DNA of 64,000 bases from positions 7,022,968 through 7,086,967 of the forward strand of contig NC_085091.1 in NCBI RefSeq assembly GCF_963422355.1, given 5' to 3'. A program made the translations under genes and the position numbers. The number at the start of each line of letters is the position of its first letter. Position 1 is the first letter of the stretch. Source of the DNA: Corticium candelabrum. Its lineage: Eukaryota > Porifera > Homoscleromorpha > Homosclerophorida > Plakinidae. The notes under the pieces are model-generated. The model searched no databases, was not told the DNA's origin, and saw only the letters and a list, made by a program, of their open reading frames with translations. Below are positions 60,458 to 64,000 of the stretch, one piece after another.

Positions 60458-61507
60458 AACCGCCCAATGGACGGAACACTACTGAAAAACACCACTACAA
60501 ACACTTGCTACAGACAAAACATCTAGATGTTCAGTTATCATGCGAGAGTTGTATTGCCACAGTTTCACAGACAGTTGTTCATGAAGGTTAGTAATAGCTC
60601 GGCTGAAACTGTGACCTGTAGACAGAGTAGACTTCTTGGCAATAGACTTCAGCAGTTCAAGACTATGTTCTGACCAGACTCCATATGACTCAACAACCAA
60701 AGGATAGAACAAGCAACCATACGAGGAAACATTTGAGTCGTGACGTTCGTCTTTCTCCATTTCCCCAGCTTGAGCAGCAGCACCAGCCTTTACAGCTGCA
60801 TTGATGACATGTGAGGGAGAAAATGAATTTCGCACTGAGATATCAAAATAAGCAGCCTTTCCGTTAGAGAAGTCGGGATGAAAAACATCACCTGGTCTGT
60901 CCATGGATTGAGAAGAACACCGCTGCTCTCTTCGTACCCCAGAATTATCCACAAGCAACCAGTGATAGACGGTGTCACATAAGGCGTCATGTCGTCTGAT
61001 TCGCAGAGAGCTGCTACAGCCAAGTGCGTGGTCACCAAAGACATCTAAAATATGGCCACAGACACAGCGAATTGAACGTGGGGGAGGTGAAAACACTGGA
61101 ACTCCTAAGCGCAAACGCAAAGCAGTCACGAATTCACGCGGGGACATGGCCAGGCTGAGATTTGGGTTAGGGATTGCCCTCAACCAAGCCCCCACATGAG
61201 GAAATGTGACAGCATTAAAACGCGCTTGTTCTCGCAAACTACAAAGAGACGACCTAACGCTGGATTTCAAAGCGTCATCTAAAGCTCGTTGAATTGAATG
61301 TTGCGTGGAATTAACAGATAGCGCCGTACTATTAGGTGGTAAAAGATCCGCCAAACACTGCCGACATTCCAATTCGCCAGGGAAAACGGAAGTAGGAGAC
61401 ATACTATCTGACCCATCAGGTGGAGAAAATGGCATTGAAGGAGTGAAGAGCAGGCGGAGAGACAAAGTCCGAGAGGAGTTGCAACTACCGACAAAGGCTG
61501 CAGAGGA

Positions 61508-61581
<74 letters not shown>
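60314..61581 (-). mobile_element. 5'-truncated non-LTR retroelement inserted in TA repeats
   Basis: (TA)n at 61510-61581 lies on the 5' side and (TA)n at 60314-60364 and 60389-60417 on the 3' side. On the minus strand the ORF stop (60479) is followed by a short 3' UTR and a run of about 30 A (60418-60450) before the TA repeats. This layout fits target-primed insertion into a TA microsatellite with a poly-A tail. Only the C-terminal 340 codons of the ORF remain. Confidence 0.65.
60479..61508 (-). pseudogene. C-terminal part of a reverse-transcriptase ORF with endonuclease-like domain
   Basis: Open without stops. Visible blocks: CLADLLPP, FVTALRLRLGVPVF, a Cys/His module CVCGHILDVFGDHALGC, RIRRHDALCDTVYHWLL, then RPGDVFHPDF and AYFDISVRNS, EKDERHDSNVSSYG, LFYPLVVESYGVWS and HEQLSVKLWQYNSRM. 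The zinc module followed by RP-x-D...D-x-S/T resembles the restriction-like endonuclease end of early-branching non-LTR elements; that class label is an inference. The RT itself is missing, so it cannot move alone. A fragment of a relative is at 12122-12370. Confidence 0.7.
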
Positions 61582-61585
<4 letters not shown>

Positions 61586-62764
61586 GATTAAACAGTAAGT
61601 GTAATGTGTGCACTTATGAGAGAATGTATTGAATTACAATGTCCCTAGTCTTATATCTTACTTGTAACCTTACACGCTCTATTACAACATAATATCATAC
61701 TCATCTCTATACATCCCCTTTTCTTTACCAAAAAAAAAAGAAAACTAACAACTTTGAGTTCTTATACTGATTACTCTAATCAAATCACTACTTGCACACA
61801 TAGTCTTTTAGGGATCTGCCTGCTCTGACGCTATTCAACGTCATGCGACGTCATAAAGGCGTTAGGTACGCGCGTTACGCATAGTTTTTTGGTTAAAGTA
61901 AACAGAAGAATACACACGCCAGACGAATTTAAAAATACAAGATTAATATAAACGATAATAACCTTTTTATAATAATTAATACTAAGCAATGACAGTTAGT
62001 ATGAAACGTGTTTTATGGCAACATAAACAATTAGCTTTATTTAATTGTAAAAGTTTATCATTAATTTATCGACGATCTGTAATTGCAAATATTGACCAGC
62101 AAACAAGATTTTGCTATTTCAGTTGTTTTCTTCTCTTCTGCATACCGCGTATAACGCGGAGAAACGTTTAATTTGCAAAAAAATTAATGGCTTTTGAGTC
62201 ACAGCCAATATATAACTATCCAAAATTTTTGCCATACGGAAACGCCATAGAGTCGCTAACTACATATCATAGAGACGCAGCACACGGATACGTGTACCTC
62301 ATTGTAAGTCAAGAAGGCGAATCCAAACTACAACTCAACGCTATCATCTTACTCTATTTACAAGGAGGTTTAATTAATAAAGTGTGTCTATAGTAAGCAA
62401 GGTTGACCACTAGTGCATGTAACTTCATGCACTCGGTGATTGATGCACTTTGTATAACTCTAGTTATACAGAGACGCTAAACAAAAATAGACATACGGAA
62501 TGCATGTGTGCATAATAGAAGGACTGGAAGGTTTGCTAGACTCGTACCCAGTCTTCTCCTCGCGCGCACTCCACGTGTTTTACAACTATAGTCTATGATA
62601 AACCTGCCAGTGTGAGAACTTGACAGACTGTTACTTTATACTTACTGAAGACTCTTCGATGCCGGCTCTGCTGAACCCTCTGCGGTCCGTCGTCACAAAT
62701 TTTAAAGTGGTGGGGTTAAAATCAATATTAATTAATTAATTAGTTGGGCGTGTTCTTTAATCTT
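61582..62764. other. Intergenic region
   Basis: No gene established. An ATG at 62187 opens a 39-codon frame (MAFESQPIYNYPKF) ending at a good donor-like gtaagt near 62304; it could be a first exon but nothing downstream supports it. A copy of the inverted-end motif of the 51.6-52.4 kb element lies at 62543-62600. Confidence 0.4.
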
Positions 62765-63385
62765 AGCCAAGGCGTGTACTAGAAGCAAGCATTGCTTAGC
62801 TAGCTTTTACGTGCTGCCAGACTAAACGTGCAGTGAAGTCATTATAAGGTAATTATATAAAAGGTTATTTAATCAGCTATGCCGTAGTTCAAGTTTCCGG
62901 AAACTCAAAGTACAAATTTTTAAAATGATATGGGGTTGAAACCCCACCAATCCTACCAGTGACTACGGGCACAGGGAATATGACGCGAAACAAACATTGT
63001 TTTTCATGGCTTTAGATAGAGTTTTTTGCTATGGAAAGTAGCATAACCCAGCTGGGTTAATGACTCATTTACCCTAGCTGGGTTTTCTCAAATTCGTCCA
63101 GAAACCCACTGAAACCACTCAAAACCCATGATTGGTTAACAGAGCTGGGTTTTGAATAACCCAAATTCCCCGCGTTGTCGTGGATTGCTGCAGTATTCAA
63201 CATTCTGTGGAACCCATGAAAACCAATGAAAACCCATGAAACCGCCAATGCAAATTGCAACGGTAAGTGGACATTGAACTGATTGTAATCACGTCTGATT
63301 ATATTTCCATTTAGCTAATCTAATCGCAACATCTTCAATTATGTGCTAATAACAATTTGGCACGCGGACTATAGACTAGCAAAAA
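62765..63385 (+). repeat. Two different repeats fused end to end
   Basis: 62765-62968 matches 54489-54697 and 62969-63385 matches 991-1400, both in the same orientation as their partners. The junction is at gggca/cagggaat with no spacer. Confidence 0.75.
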
Positions 63386-64000
63386 ATGCACTTGAGAAAT
63401 GTTCTTCACAAGTGACACTGTTTCTGCTTTCTTTCACGTTCAGTAGCAATCCTTGTCAGTTATCTGCTTTTTCACTTGGTTTCTGATGATTCTCTTGCCC
63501 ATGTGATGAATCGCTAACAGCAACTGTGGTTTCTTTTAGATGAACCGCCATGATCGCGAGTGTCCTCTGCCAGGCTCTGGTTGAGCATTCATGCAGTACT
63601 TAAGGATTTTATCGTTTTCTAATAGAAAGAAGTCGTTGCAACTGCAGGATTACAGACAAGAAGAGACAACTGTTACCAGTTTGTTTTTTCTAATCTTGTT
63701 CAAAAACCCAATGAAAAGACTAGCTATGTTGCGTGGGGTTTCGCGGCATATTCTCTGTGCTCATGTAGTCATAGTGAGCTAATCGGTGTGCTCATGTTTA
63801 GATAACCGGTGTCTTCATGAGTTAGCCAGCGTTCTCATGTCGTAGTGTAATTTGGCCTACCTACGAAACCTAGTGTACGGTTTCTCTAGCCATGCAAGAT
63901 CATCACAAGAGTCCAAAAGACAGTGGGGATATCACAGCTTTTCGACGTTCAACCCTAACTATTAACGAATAGACATGCAGTACAGAGTAAACACCTACAC
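63386..64000. other. Window end, dispersed repeat
   Basis: 63780-63840 has two to three degenerate copies of a ggtgt(g/c)ttcatg(t/a)-type unit. 63875-63993 matches 41255-41375. No gene seen. Confidence 0.45.

Noticed and set aside
62187..62304. Short ATG frame ending at a donor-like site
   Set aside because: No downstream exon or domain supports a gene; noted only in the region description.

Overview
The window looks like nuclear DNA of an early-branching animal, most likely a sponge. This is inferred from content only: animal-type multidomain genes (alpha-2-macroglobulin/TEP, EGF-CUB-Ig-TSP1 receptor, collagen with a GGGWT/fibrinogen-like end, PWWP protein, RING-like protein), many introns of about 55-75 nt, and a heavy load of transposons and dinucleotide repeats. 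No bacterial operons, CRISPR arrays or RNA genes were seen. I cannot name the species from the sequence.

Layout. 1.7-17.1 kb (+): a transmembrane receptor-like gene I could assemble from 12 exons (signal peptide, EGF, CUB, four Ig-like domains, TSP1, TM, tyrosine-containing tail). Its large introns hold a TTAA foldback element, a 5.4 kb LTR retrotransposon with an unusual pol order, and a hAT-like element with nested repeats. 17.4-18.65 kb: a decayed copy of the 3' half of that receptor. 19.2-22.7 kb: a PIF/Harbinger transposon with clear TIRs and a TTA duplication. 25.8-28.9 kb (+): a two-exon PWWP protein. 30.75-38.26 kb (-): a 31-exon alpha-2-macroglobulin/TEP gene whose exons join into one 1,509-residue frame with a GCGEQ thioester. 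42.2-48.0 kb: repeats around a 5'-truncated Ty3/Gypsy element with its 3' LTR. 47.0-54.2 kb (+): a secreted collagen whose Gly-X-Y exons are 36-72 bp, several exactly 54 bp. 55.9-57.8 kb (+): a four-exon RING-like protein. 58.2-59.7 kb: a large palindrome. 60.3-61.6 kb (-): the 3' end of a non-LTR retroelement lying between TA repeats. The last 1.2 kb is a mosaic of repeats also present elsewhere in the window.

The receptor, the TEP and the collagen are predicted secreted or surface proteins (recognition, protease trapping/opsonisation, matrix); no functional link between them is shown by the sequence. Three of the roughly 58 introns I could delimit use GC-AG ends. The most unusual items are the Gmr1-like gag-PR-INT-RT-RH order in the LTR element, the receptor architecture with a GC donor whose retention would give a secreted form, the cysteine-rich bait-equivalent segment of the TEP, and the two non-LTR copies that both end on TA repeats.
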